A stretch of 64,000 nucleotides of DNA from Iris pallida (GCA_029216955.1 JANAVB010003999.1:4678572-4742571); one strand, 5' to 3'. Positions 35,027-57,933 are shown, numbered from the stretch's first letter. A program made the numbers and translations. Notes: generated by a model from the sequence alone, not told the origin.

Positions 35027-35515
35027 CATGGTTTAAAGTATCGGCCGATACCGATCCGATACGGCCGATACCGATACGGTTTCGCATGTCCCGATCCGAT
35101 ATCAACCGATACCCGATACTGACCGATACCGACATTGGGGATCTCTTTTCCGGTCAATTCGGCAAAGAAAATTAAACGAAAAATACAAATCAGCAAGGGT
35201 TTAAAACATAATAAGGTTGTTAAAGCATGTAAAAGAAGAAAATCAATCTATTGTATGTAAACCAATCGGTAAGGGTGACTACTATTTCATTTAGTTTCAA
35301 AACTACTGAGAAATAACACTAAAAGTACTTAAAATTATGCCTAAATGTATAAAATATATGTTTTAAATGTAAATAAATTATTAATAATTATTTGTTTTCC
35401 AATAGCAAAAAATCCGATACTCCGATCCGAAACCGCCGATACTACCGATATCACCGATACCAATACTCATAGGAATAGTCCGATACCGATTCCGACACCG
35501 ATACTGTGAACCTTG
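35027..35515. mobile_element. hAT-type MITE with CCGATAC-rich ends
   Basis: Left end CATGGTTTAAAGTATCGG matches the complement of the right end (CAAGGTTCACAGTATCGG) at 15 of 18 bases. A perfect 8-bp duplication CTCGAAAC flanks it (35019-35026 and 35516-35523). Both flanks are packed with CCGATAC/GTATCGG words; the middle is AT-rich and non-coding. Confidence 0.9.
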
Positions 35516-35523
35516 CTCGAAAC

Positions 35524-36370
35524 TGCCAAATAAGGAGGTTCGGATAGTGACTACTGCAAAACCATGCTTCTTACATATCTTCTGGTGAAATGCCACGAGA
35601 GCCCGTAAGTTATCAAGCTATACGGAGAGGTTTCAACCTGAGATCCTACCAAATCTGCTCTGCAACCTAGTAAACACAAGAGTATCCTTCCTATACATAT
35701 TACATTATTAATTGGCAACTTATAGTTCCGCAAGCCTCAATGACGCGACTCAACATACTAAAGATACATAAGCAAAATAAAAGAGCTTGAATGCAGCGTA
35801 GTAACAAAATCCGCAACCTGCTTAGAATACTATATAAATAAGCAAAGGCTGTAATCGCCGCGAAGGCATATCCCCCATTTTATGTTGCAACGACACAAAT
35901 ACAACACAGACACGATTTATCAAAGCCCAAGTTTTGACATGACCACAGTTTTATTTCACTTTAATTTTATTTATTCTTTTTTCATTATTTTCTTTTGTAC
36001 TCAGTTTCTTGTGTCGATTGAATATAATGTTATATTAACTGCAGAGAATATGAAATCTATCAAAATCAATATAATTGAAAAAGGAAATTGTGAAGTTATT
36101 ATATATGGAATGATGAATGAAGAATGACTATTTCCTTCTTCTTTTTTAAATAATAATAAAATGAAATTAATGAACATTAAGCAACAAAAGAGAGTGATGG
36201 AGAATAGAGGAGGAGAGTGGACGAGTGATGCTTTCGATCGCCGCCTCCGGATGGACGCGCCGCCGCACGCCCGTCGTGGAGCCGGCGGGAGACAGCTGAA
36301 GAACAGAGGCGGAGGGAGAGAGAGACGAGAGGAGTATGAAGAAGAGAGATGAGGGTTTGTATTTGGGCCA
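35524..36370 (-). other. Possible 5' exons of the unrecognised minus-strand gene
   Basis: Two signs only. First, a candidate internal exon near 35587-35680 (minus), bounded by TTGCAG and GTAAGAAG and reading SQVETSPYSLITYGLSWHFT. Second, a GC-rich island at 36200-36350 whose minus strand starts with AAACCCTCATCTCTC and CT-rich runs, like a plant 5' UTR. No start codon could be assigned and no family is recognised. Confidence 0.25.
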
Positions 36371-38421
36371 ATTTGCATTTAAGTACCCCCTGTAAGAATT
36401 CTTTTTCTTTTTTAAGACAAGAGTAAATAGAAATTCACGTTCACATCCAAAACAACTCCTCAATTGCAATAATATTACCAAAAAAATCATTACAATTCAT
36501 GGTTTGCACCATATAAAAGTAAACCTTACATCCCAAATAGGCACTCTTCTTTATAACTACTAATCCTAGATATTGCAACTCTACAATTTTCAGACAAAAC
36601 TATTATTGTATATTATGTTCAACGATTTGTAGCTCATGTAAAAAGCAGCACGAATATCAGAAGGAATCGATAGAGTTCCTCCCACACACAACTGTAAGGA
36701 CGTGCATGTGCGTGTGGGTGTTGGAATTAAAAAAATACTATATTATTATTTCAAAATATTGTTGCTCTTATTCTCTACCACTATGTTATCTTTTCAAAGT
36801 GTTGTATTATCTATTTGTATCCCTTAACAACCTTGACAATGTGAAAAATAAACTAAGTTACAACAAAGTTAGAAATGATCATATCTTTGATGATTATATA
36901 TCAATGATTGAGTTGCAAAAACTTTCTAATAGATATCCTATATATGAGCTGAATTGCTTCTGATTAAAGAATCTCTTCCTAGTTATTCTGAAACAATTTG
37001 AATTTTTTTTGGAAGAAATATAGAATTATGTTTCTGGTGGCAACACGTTATTGGATGGTGGTTTCGCTTATGGGATCAAACTAATATGTTTAGAAAGCAA
37101 CAAACGACTTGAAGGACATGATCCGATGTGGACTTTTTTTTTTTCATTGACTCGACATAGTTTGTCATGTTTCCGATAAGAATCTAATTTTTTTGAGACA
37201 AAAAAGGATAAATGTCTTGGGGGGTCCTTATGTAATAATTTGAAAAACCATAAAAGTTTAAGACATATAAGCACGAATTATCCATCATTGGCATAGGTAC
37301 ACTTAAAAACCTAATATGTAACTAGGAAACCAATAAGTTTTATTTTATCCACGGTAAAGTATAAATACTGTATATGGTTGATTATTAAGATGAGTATGTG
37401 ACAATTATGAAGTTTTTATTGATTTTGATTCTACCATTTTTTTATGAATAATTATTCAAATATAATCAAGGTCTCTCCTAATTTTTGTTGGGTGTACTGT
37501 CTCTTGATTATTGTGATAAGTGTTAAGATTTTATGTCACGTGAGAAAAAAAAAATTAATAGGAAGTAGGATTTCTTTTAGCTGGTGTTGCTTTGTTAAAA
37601 AAGCAAGTGGAAAACAAAAATCAAACGAAAATAATAAACAAATACAATTCCTTTCTACATAAAGTATAAAATCTTATTTTACTTTCTTTTATTTCCACCA
37701 ACATACACAAACATAGCTTCCCTCCTAAAGGATGTCAACTTATGAAACTAGGGATTATGATGAAGAGGAGTTTGCTGCAAACTATTCAGTTTTGTATTGC
37801 ATTGTGCAGCTGTCTTAGTACAAATGCACAATCAGAGACTGTTCAAGAATAAGTCGGACAAAATTTTAGATTTGGACAACTCTTATCTACTTAAAAATAG
37901 GACAATTCTCTAGATCTAGCATGACATGCAAGAAGTCAGAATCTTAGGTGACCCTCCAAGACCAACCTACAATAAAAAATTAATAAAAATTAAAGAACAA
38001 CTTAAATTAGTTTCGACTAGAGTAACCCAAATTTTTGGGTCGGCCCTGGTTAGTGGTTCAAATGTTTGTTTTTGACACATCATCAAAATTTGAAAACCTG
38101 ACTTCGAGATATACCATTTTTATATGTCATCATGTACTCCTCTTTATTTTTTATCAATTAAATTTTATATCTATTTCTACATTAAATCTAACATTAATTT
38201 GTGCATGCATGGAGGAAGGAGTGCGGGATGACATTTTAGGAGTTTTAGTAATGCTAGTGCAAGGACAGATTTGGAATTTGAATGATAAAAAGTTAAAGAG
38301 GAGTATACGTACGATGACATTTTGGAAGTGACAATAACGATATATGTTCTCAAAAAAAAAACAATAACGATATCCTTTTTATATTTGGATATATAGCTTG
38401 TTTCAATATCGCACAACATCA
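36371..38421. other. AT-rich spacer, nothing recognised
   Basis: Only short low-complexity frames; none has a recognisable domain. Confidence 0.45.
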
Positions 38422-38493
38422 GCGTTTGTAGTCCAACGGTTAGGATAATTGCCTTCCAAGCCATAGACCCGGGTTCGACTCCCGGCAGACGCA
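38422..38493 (+). tRNA. trnG-UCC: tRNA-Gly (anticodon UCC)
   Basis: 72 nt that fold as a cloverleaf. Acceptor arms GCGTTTG and CAGACGC pair with one G-U. The D arm is GTCCAACGGTTAGGAT-like, the anticodon loop CTTCCAA has anticodon TCC, and the T arm is CCGGG TTCGACT CCCGG, then discriminator A. The anticodon stem has one mismatch (ATTGC against GCCAT; a T-C opposition). This is a nuclear tRNA-Gly for GGA codons, possibly with reduced stability. No intron; CCA is not encoded. Confidence 0.93.
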
Positions 38494-39077
38494 TAAGCCA
38501 ATGTGTCTAATAGTTAATTATTTTATGTTTTGGTCAGTTCTAACAACCATGTTACAAAAGGGAAAAAAGTGGAAAAAAAAAAAAGAAAAGGAAACGACAG
38601 TATTTATGATTCCACGACATAACAGTATTATCTATAATAAATTAAAATTAATTTTAACAATTTTTTTTCGTGCGTTCTGGTTGAGTCTCAATCAGAAGAA
38701 GTTGATTGTCCATAACCACCCCACGATCGGTCCCTACCCTGAGATTGTCTTCCCTCCCCCAAAGAAACATGGGTAAACTTTGGTCCTCAAGTCACAGTGA
38801 AGTAGGAAGAATCATGATTTTGTTACATACTAGATAGATAGGAAGAATCATTATTTTGTTACATACTAGATAGTTATGTTTGCCTAACAGTAGTACGCAA
38901 TTAATAACCAATCGGCACGTTATTATTGTCATTTCTAAAATATCATCATTCACTCCTTCCTCTGTACATGTACAAATTAATGTCAAATTTAATGGATTGG
39001 TATATTTAAAATTTTAATGATAGAAAATTAAAGATGAGTATACAATAACATTTTAGGTTCAACTCATAATCTACTAG
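38494..39077. other. Spacer with a short tandem duplication
   Basis: A unit of about 36 bp containing AGGAAGAATCAT and TTTTGTTACATACTAGATAG is present twice at about 38806-38875. The stretch 38935-39000 is a diverged inverted copy of 38170-38240, so the tRNA gene lies between inverted repeats. Confidence 0.6.
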
Positions 39078-39230
39078 CAGGGGCGGATCCAAAAACTATA
39101 ACTGTGATGGGCTACCAAAAATTTGGGTGGACTGGAAGTAGATAAATCTATATAAAAAAAATTTATAGAAAATATATTTTTTTTTTTGGTGGGCTCCAGC
39201 CCACCCCACGCTACCCTTGGATCCGCCCTG
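39078..39230. mobile_element. Short element with CAGGGGCGGATCC ends
   Basis: CAGGGGCGGATCCAA on the left and TTGGATCCGCCCTG on the right form terminal repeats around a 153-bp non-coding unit with a GTGGGCT/AGCCCAC hairpin. The termini resemble hAT MITEs, but no 8-bp duplication was found. Confidence 0.6.
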
Positions 39231-39285
39231 CAAATGTATGCATTTATGGCCAATTAGAAAAGTCTGCACTAGCTAGTGCCAATTA

Positions 39286-39672
39286 GACCATCTCCAATGG
39301 TGATTTCTAAAATTGAGTTCTTATCCTACTTGGCATTGTACTTTAAGGAGATTTCTATCCTAGTTGGAAGAGTTTCTACATAAAAATTGTAGACATACAA
39401 AAATGTTCTCCAATGGTTCTCCATTTCTATCCTATGTGTCACATAGTAAAAGGGCCAATTTAATGGTGTGGGGCCCAATAATAATTGTCATGAGAGATAG
39501 AAGAATTTCTATGAGAGTTTCTACATGTAGAAACCCTCCTAGAAAGTTTTCATCCTACATCATTGCCACCTAGGATAGAAATGGTGATAGAAATCACCAT
39601 TGGGAGAAGTTTTTTCTAAAATGGATTTCTTCCATAGAAATTGGGAAGATAGAAACCCCATTGGAGATGGTC
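39286..39672. mobile_element. Intact MITE, sister of the one at 971-7063
   Basis: 387 bp with ends GACCATCTCCAATGG and CCATTGGAGATGGTC. TTA precedes it and TTC follows, possibly a mutated TWA duplication of a PIF/Harbinger MITE. It is the unbroken form used to define the copia insertion. Confidence 0.85.
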
Positions 39673-39929
39673 TTCCATGCAAGTGCATTTAATTCACACC
39701 GAAATCCAATAAAAGTTAATAGTCTCATTAAAGAGCCAATTGTTTATACAGTTTTCTAAGTTTTTATTTCATATTAATAAAAAAAATTACAAAAATTGGT
39801 TTTATCGGTTCGACCATGCAGGAATTTCTATTTGATCATGGGTCCGATTTTTAAAACATTGGACAGTTGTATATCAATACATAGATATCATTCATAATAA
39901 TATGGGCAGATTAGATCAGAGGAAGATAT

Positions 39930-40830
39930 TTTTCTAAGGGTGATTTCTGGTCTGCTGAGATTAATAACAACTTATCGGTGGCGTCAAAATGTTGATAATT
40001 TAGGAGCTTGGTTAAACCTAAACTGACTTGGATTATTTGTCATATAAATCATACTAGTTTATGGCATGATCCTTGGATCAATCATAACATTTTAATTGAT
40101 AGGGAGGGTTGGCACATTTACGACCCGAGGGAATCTATTGAGCAGATTAATTGTCTTATCCAAGAGGGAGAGCGGTCAATATTACAAGGTCGTTTGATAG
40201 AGTTGGCTTATGCGGTTGATATTCGGACAATGAAAATAGATCTGATGGCACGGAGGACTACTGAATTTGGGAGGATATGGATAAAAGCATTTTCTGCTTT
40301 AGGACGGCCTTAAACCAAATCAGGAACATAAATGCGGACGTGGGCATATCTGGTCTGGACGAAAGGAGGAGCGGTCAAGAATTTCTTATGTCTATATAAG
40401 ATGATCGATAATCGCTTACTCACTAGGGACCGTCTTAGCTTGTTTGGGGTGGATTGTCCAGACAAGAAATATTGTTTGTGTGGGCACATGGACGAGTCCA
40501 GGGACCATGTTTTCTTCTGTTGACTTTGTTTGGGATATTTGGAACCAGCAGAGCAGATGCTTTGGGCTTTCGGCTAAGTAGAATAGAGAGCTATTATCTG
40601 CTTTGAATAAGGTCAGAGCTCAAAAAGGAAAATGACCATGAGAGTACAGACAACTAAGACTGATTTTCGGTACGGTGGTCTGGCATGTATGGAGAGAACG
40701 GAACCAACGTATCTTTGAGGACCTAACCACTGGTATGAATATTGTACAAAGAAAAATACGATATCCTAGACCCAAAATATATTCATTCTGTGTCTTGGTT
40801 GGGACGAGAGTTCAGTAATGTCATCTTTTA
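39930..40830 (+). pseudogene. LINE (L1-type) 3' relic with zf-RVT
   Basis: Broken frames read as the C-terminal part of a plant LINE ORF2. A stretch near 40040-40300 reads SLWHDPWI. The RT zinc-binding domain has NRLLTRDRLSLFGVDCPD and C-x-C-x7-H-x3-C (CLCGHMDESRDHVFFC) at about 40400-40520. A tail VVWHVWRERNQRIFED lies near 40675-40725. Several stops and frameshifts are present; RT proper is missing (5' truncation, usual for LINEs). Confidence 0.8.
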
Positions 40831-41261
40831 CTTTTCAATAATGTTATTTGGCTCCCAAAATATCTGGGTGATATAATCTTCCATTATGTGACATAAAAAT
40901 TAATTATCCAATTTTTTTAATTTTAATTTTAATTTTCTTGCAAATATTAATATTAATATTCATATTAATATTAATTATCATATTAATTTAATATAATATT
41001 AATAATTTTGTGATCTCAGTTGTCATGTCTGCAACCAGAGCAAACCCAATTATACTCTCAGAACATGCATGCATGCATCATCATATTATTTATTTAATTA
41101 ATAGGCATAAAAGTACTGTCAAGTGGGGGCGGGCAGTAAGTAAGCAAGCATACACTCACTCGCCATAGCCACCCCTCTCCAGTCCACTTCCACTTCCACT
41201 TCCACTTCCACTTCCAGAGCATAGCATAGCAGAGATGCAGTACAGAGCATACAATTCCTGC
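40831..41261. repeat. AT-rich spacer with (CCACTT)n
   Basis: Mostly AT-rich. A hexanucleotide CCACTT run of about five units is at 41184-41217. An alternating TTAATATTAATATT stretch lies near 40925-41000. Confidence 0.7.
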
Positions 41262-41269
41262 AGCAGATG

Positions 41270-41729
41270 TAGGGGTGAGCATCATTCGATTTTGGACCAA
41301 AAATCGAACCGAACCGAACCGAATAAGAGATTCGGTTCGGTTTTAAAAAAAATCGGTTCGGTTTCGTTTTTGAAAATACTAAATTTTCTTATTCGATTTC
41401 GGTTTCGGTTATGGATTTCGGTTTCGGTCCAAAACAGAAAACCAAATAAAAAAATTTAGTTACAATATATATATATATATATACACACACACTATAGGTA
41501 TATACTAAATATATATATGTATATATATACATTAAAAAAAATCGCAAATAAACCAAAAAAATCGAGTAAACCGAATAAACCGAAAATCGAACCGATTTAA
41601 TTCGTTTCAGTTTGATTCGGTTATGGTCCAATTCGGTTCGGTTTCGGTTTTGCTTATTCGGTTTCGGTCGAATTCGGTTTTCGCTTATTCGGTTCGGTTG
41701 GAACCGAATAAACCGAATATTCACCCCTA
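41270..41729. mobile_element. Intact hAT-type MITE, sister of the one at 8421-11793
   Basis: 460 bp, TAGGGGTGAG to TTCACCCCTA, with a perfect 8-bp duplication AGCAGATG (41262-41269 and 41730-41737). The GGTTCGG-rich halves face each other around a short AT tract. It shows the undisturbed order that the solo LTR at 8517-11356 broke in the other copy. Confidence 0.93.
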
Positions 41730-41746
41730 AGCAGATGTGATCGATC

Positions 41747-41900
41747 CTACTTCCTGGGGCTGATCCAGGCCAGATGATCCTCGGGAAGGAAGTGGCAGAT
41801 CGGCTCGCTCCCCGGCTTCACACCAAGTATCTGGAAAGCAACGCGCTTCGGGTTCCACTTCGCCGTGTCGGTGTGGCAGAGGGCCACCGTGTCCGCCCTG
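41747..41900 (-). pseudogene. BURP-domain protein, C-terminal fragment
   Basis: The minus-strand frame from 41900 down to the stop at 41747-41749 reads TRADTVALCHTDTAKWNPKR, then VAFQILGVKPG, then ICHFLPEDHLAWI. This is the end of the plant BURP domain: the last two CH pairs are 25 residues apart, as in the family pattern (CH-x25/26-CH). BURP proteins such as RD22 or the polygalacturonase beta-subunit are secreted or wall-linked. Upstream the similarity stops abruptly in AT-rich sequence, so only about 50 codons survive. GC-rich codon use contrasts with its surroundings. A hAT MITE begins about 10 bp beyond the stop. Confidence 0.82.
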
Positions 41901-41952
41901 GTGTATTATGATTAATATATAGCGAAGGCATGTAATATTCATTATAAACTAT

Positions 41953-42582
41953 GGCCATCTCCTCTTTCTACGGTAGAAATTTATTTTAGGAAAAAAAAAC
42001 TTCTGTCAACCATGATTTATTCTAATTACTATCCTATATGGGGTGATGTAGGATGGTGAGTTTCGAGGATTTCTATTTGTAGAAACTCTCATAAAATTCT
42101 TCATACTAATTATATTGGGTTCACGTTATTAAATTGATATTTTTATTTGTTGCTATGATAGAATTGGAGAATCATTGGAGATTATTTTTGTGTATATATT
42201 TTTTTATAGAAACTCTACCAACTAGAATAAAAATTTCCTCTAGGATAGAAAATTAATTTTAGAAATCTCCATTGGCTGTTTTTATCTCTCCTATTTCTAT
42301 GGTAGAAACTCAATTTAGAAAAAACTTCTACCAATGATGATTTTGTATCTCAATTTCTATATGTGGCGGTGATATAGGATGGAGTCTACGAGGATTTGTA
42401 CATACAGAAATCCTCATAGAAATTCTCCATCTCTCATCATTAAATTGATCTTTTTATTTGTTACCACATAAGATAGAACGGAGAACCATTAGAGAGTTTT
42501 TTATATAGAAACTCTACCAACTTAAAGTACAATGACAAGTATGATAGAAACTCAATTTTAGAAAATTCCATTGGAAATAGCC
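41953..42582. mobile_element. Two degenerate MITE copies, head to tail
   Basis: Both units (41953 to about 42274, and about 42275 to 42582) are diverged relatives of the MITE at 39286-39672. Shared words are TTTCTATGGTAGAAA, TGATATAGGATGGAG, TAGAAACTCTACCAACT and CCATTGG near each end. They follow each other in the same orientation, which suggests tandem duplication or insertion of one next to the other. Confidence 0.75.
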
Positions 42583-43639
42583 CAATAATACTATGGAGAT
42601 AGCCTAATAATACTGGATGAACAAAATCTTAATGAGTTAATTTGCGTTTATTTGTGTGAATCCTAAATTAACCCGACTTCTCAAATTTATTCAATCCATA
42701 GTTCATCTTCTTCTTTTGCCAACAACATCAAGAACTTTTACAGTTCACTTGTCTCTTTCTCATGATTTCCTCCACAAATTGAGAACACACACCGTCTTCC
42801 TAGTTCGATTTGGATTCGTCCCGACTCGCCCAACTCCATGAGGATTGTTGGCATTCTTTCTGTAACCGGTACTTGAGGTTTTGTACATTTTGCTTCTACA
42901 ACTTGAAAAACTTATTCACTGGACCAGCCTCATGTTGCTTGCTCTCTCTTCCGTGATGTGTATTTTTGTGTTTATTTTGAAAATAACAGTTCTATGTAGT
43001 GTTTAAAGTCCAACTTGATAATTTAATACTAGTCTCATTTTGGGTCAATTTTGAAAATTAAAATACAACAAACCTATGTGTAAAATTTAATATTTTAATA
43101 CAATTTAACCACAATTTCAACTTTAGATCGGCCTATTAGACAATGATATAGCGAACAGATTGAACGTTCGTTAAAAAAATTGCTGCCTAGTAGAAGCAAT
43201 GTGAACTAACAGTTTAAGAAATCATATAACAGGAACTCGAAAAATAAAACATATGAACTACCAATTTTTTAGTTTAGCATTGTAGCAACCAAACCGTACT
43301 CTATTGTAACCAATGAAAACACATAATATATGCTCATAGAGCTTCACAAAATCATACTACTAGAAACACGAGCATCGCATGTCTCTTACTACCACAAAAA
43401 CAATACAAGAACCATGAAACAAAAAAAATGCAAATAACTGATTTACACAAGTGAGAACTGGCCAGAAACTAACAAATTGTGATTCCGTGAATGTTTGTGA
43501 TATGTGGTGCCGAATCATAAGATGGCCAGCATCAGAGTGTTCCAGAGCATGTCAAATGGATGCCCTTCAGAACGAGTAGGCCCGAGGAGGGTATCAGGAC
43601 AGATAACCGGTAGCTCCAGTTGCTGACACCACAGAAAAT
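42583..43639. other. AT-rich spacer and 3' flank of the kinesin gene
   Basis: The part next to 43640 is presumably the kinesin 3' UTR. No clear poly-A signal on the minus strand was picked out. Nothing else is recognised. Confidence 0.45.
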
Positions 43640-54601
<10,962 letters not shown>

Positions 54602-55168
54602 TTTATCCGGCGATCGCTGGAGAAAGAAGAAAGAAAATCGCTGCCGGCGGAGAAGGACGAATGGAGGAGGAGAGGACAACAGAGGAAATAGAGAGAGAAA
54701 GAAACAGTCGTTGGGGGCTTAATAGTCCCTTTTTCCTTCTTCTTTTTGTTTGGATTTTGAAACTTTGAAATGGTATAGCACCGTGGAAAAGCGATGCCGG
54801 CCAATGGGATGGAGGCACGTGGTAGTGGTGGGTGGGTGTTTTGGAGCTCTGGACCGTTGTCGACGAGGCGTCCATAGGGGGTCCGTCTTGATATTTTTAC
54901 TTGTTACTTGTGAGACCGGTGCATGGAAAGGAATTAATTGGGGGTTGGTGAACAAAATAAGGATTACAAGTCGGTTTCTTAACCCTTTTTTAAATTGCAA
55001 TCCACACATCTATACATGTTTATTGAGATAGCTCAAATCTTACCGGTTTAGTCTGATGTCCGTGTTACTTTTCACATAAACTACAAGCATTAGGCAAAAT
55101 TTTGTAATTAAAGGCACGTGTTTTTTTCATTTGGGTTCTATTCATTAGTAGCTATTTGGGAGATACCT
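54602..55168 (-). promoter_or_regulatory. 5' UTR and promoter region of the kinesin gene
   Basis: The minus strand just upstream of the start codon is CT-rich (TTTCTTTCTCTCTCTATTTC), typical of plant 5' UTRs. No TATA box was assigned. Confidence 0.5.
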
Positions 55169-55171
55169 AAA

Positions 55172-55564
55172 GCCTCGTTTGGTTCACGAAAAGAAAATGC
55201 ATTCCCTTATAGTTTCATGGACATGGAAAAGTAGGATTCATGTCACATTTTCTTTCCGTTGTTTGGTTGGTGCATGAAAGGAAAGCAAAAATATAACAAT
55301 GTTCCAATAATATCCTTATCTTATAAAATAAAAATAACATTAATGGTAAAATAAACAATGACACCTAGTTACTTTTGTCATAAATTTTGTAATAAATGTT
55401 GGAAAAGGAGGAGGAAAAATCAATCACATTGGTCATGAGTGGAACCATATTTCCTCCAATTTTTCTCCTTATCAGGAAATTGATTTTCAAATTTGTGGCT
55501 ACCAACAAAGAAAATAAACAACTTTCTTTTCCAGCTTCCTTAAATCCGTGAACCAAACGAGACC
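55172..55564. mobile_element. PIF/Harbinger-type MITE
   Basis: Ends AGCCTCGTTTGGTTCACG and, as complement, GGTCTCGTTTGGTTCACG; flanked by TAA on both sides (55169-55171 and 55565-55567), the 3-bp TWA duplication of this superfamily. 393 bp, AT-rich, no frame. Confidence 0.82.
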
Positions 55565-55742
55565 TAAGGGTAACTAGATTATAGTTGGTTTGTGTTCGGC
55601 TTGTTCCGTAATTTTTCTAGCACTATTTTTTTAAACTTGGCTTAATTGCTACTTGATACCTTCAACTATTACCGTTTTTCAACTTGGTACCCTAAACTTT
55701 TTTTCGTAACAACTTGATACCCGGATATTATTTTGGACAAAA

Positions 55743-56068
55743 ATGCCCCTATCCCTAACCCCCCTCCCCCCTGCTAGCTTCGCGCCCCCCTCTGCTTGCT
55801 CCAGCCGCAGCTCCCCCCCCACCCCCCCTGCTCGCTTCAGGCCACCCCCTCCCCCCCCCTCTCGCTCTGGCCGTCCGCCCGCTCCCGCCTCTCCCCTAGG
55901 GCTCGGCAGCGGGAGGAGGGGGGGCTGGGAAGGGGGGTGCGGGGCGGGAGGCGGGACAGGGGTTGGCCGGAAGCGAGGAGGGGGGGGCGGTTGGCCGAAA
56001 GCGAGGAGGGGGGGGGGGTCCGGCCGGAGCTAGCAGGGGGGGTGGCTGGAGTGGGGAGGGGGTGGAGG
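55743..56068. repeat. C-run then G-run core of the MULE MITE
   Basis: The first 130 bases carry many runs of 5-9 C, the last 170 many runs of 4-9 G on the same strand. They can pair as a hairpin, and each strand also has several G4-type motifs. Predicted proteins in this stretch (Pro- or Gly-rich) are artefacts. Confidence 0.85.
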
Positions 56069-57933
56069 TGTCACGCCCCGAACCGGGAAATCGCTCGTCC
56101 TCGCTAGATTTAACCCGAATCATCGCCATCGCTGGGACGTGATGCCGCACGAGCCTGGAGTTGCGCTCGTGCAAGGCAAGATAACAGGTTCACATAGAAC
56201 TATCTCAAATCGATAACATAAGCAGCGGAAGAAAACAAGTGAAACATAAGAATCTCTTTTATTAATATTGAACTGAAGGTTACAAAGGCTCTGAATAGCC
56301 CAACATAAAATGCCAATTGGCTACAACGCTCATGATCTCTCTAGCTCACAAAGGATTACATTGTTCCATACATTATGCCTCTTTATAGCCACCAAGTAGT
56401 CTTCGGCCGAACATCTCCATGTCGCAAGTCCGAACGCATGTGCGGAAGCTCCTCTTGAACGCCAAGGACTCCATGCCTCGGCACGTCCAAGCCAAGCTCC
56501 GCCCCGAGGGCATCTCATAACCTGAACCTGCACATAAACTAGTGGGGGTTTAGTGCTTTCGTCCTCGCTTCGCACTGATCAAGACCCGCTCACACCCAAA
56601 CCAAACACTTAATCATTTAGTGAGCATGCATCTTACTTTGTGGTCTTTCTATTTAGCCTTAGGATCAATTTCATGGCAAAACTTAACATAGCATATTATT
56701 ATAATGTGTCACCACATCCCGTGTTTCTGCAGCAGATACAGTTAGCCATAACATAAACGTAAACATAGTGTTCGTGCTCATCTCGTCCCGTTTCCCTTAG
56801 CCTGCAGTGGTTAGAACTTAACATAAGCAAACATACGATTCGTACAACCGACCAATTTATAAACGTAAACTTATGCATAATGGGTGGCAGGCCCTGCGCC
56901 TGCACCCAGCTCTCATACTCAGCCCACCGGCCCTATCTATATGAAGGTTACGGTGTTTTACACCGTAATGGACTTGGCATCTCATATGTGTAAGCCTACA
57001 ATCGCTTCGATACGGGTTGCTAGCCCAGTATCCGAAGGATCCCAAACTTACGGATATCATAGCTTATCACAGCACTGGACGGTCGCAATCCGTCCGAATA
57101 TTGTGCACCATAAATACCACACATAATTCCCTCCTAGGCCGAACGGTCCCGGCGCCCCGGCGTAACCGTTCGAGGGAAGCCGCACCCGTGCACGGGCAAA
57201 CCGAGTCCATTGACCATGCAATACGTTCCATAGCATACAATCCATAGCATACCAACCGTTCTCGATACTTAGTCATTTCATAGCATAAGTGCCCGAGGGC
57301 ACGCTCAGCACCGTATTCAATGTTCTACGCCTAGTGTTCAATGTTCTCGGAGCCGTGCACATGATGCACATCTCAATGTCATCTTTCAATGTTCTACCAT
57401 TATTGCCCTACCGCGACCTGTGCACTCGATGCACGTCGCTTCAATATTTCGATTGTTCAATGTTCTATCTTAGTGTTCAACGCATACTTAGACACTTACT
57501 CGCCGAGCCACGCTCACTAACTCGATAACATATTATGCAACCATAACGTATTTTATTAGACGTGAAGGAATAGGGAGAGAGAGTCAAGAACCCGCCCACC
57601 TTAAGCCGATACGCCTTGTCGCCTCGCCGATTGAAGCGCCTCGCTTCCATAACTCGATCGCATAACTAACTCCCGGACTTAGCCATTCCTTTGCTCTACT
57701 CGGTTGATTTCGCCTATCGCGCCCATGCCACAATCCGTTGCAGGGCCTCGATCTGGTTTCGCGGATACTTCATTGCATAAGGCAAAATGCCGACCTCTTA
57801 TCGTCCAGCGTAGAAGCATAGCCTTTGGCCAACGCAACACTTGCATCGATTCGCATCGATACCTTATCGGGTCAACGCAACTCTTCGAGTCAACGACTCA
57901 TCGTAATGCACCGATGCGGAGCGGGGCATTACA
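56069..57933 (-). repeat. 3' LTR of LARD-like element B
   Basis: In sense the start TGTAATGCCCCG lies at 57933 and the end at 56069. It contains the ATAATGTATGGAAC motif (minus, 56364-56388), preceded by CTATAAAGAGG. Confidence 0.93.

Noticed and set aside
38177..38494. Minus-strand frame starting MRLPGVEPGSMAWKA
   Set aside because: This is the antisense translation of the tRNA-Gly gene, a well-known false protein start.
41727..41942. 71-codon minus frame over the BURP fragment
   Set aside because: It reads the neighbouring frame; the BURP motifs are in the frame ending at 41747.
55743..56107. Pro-rich and Gly/Arg-rich frames
   Set aside because: Products of C and G runs in a MULE MITE core; no start context or homology.
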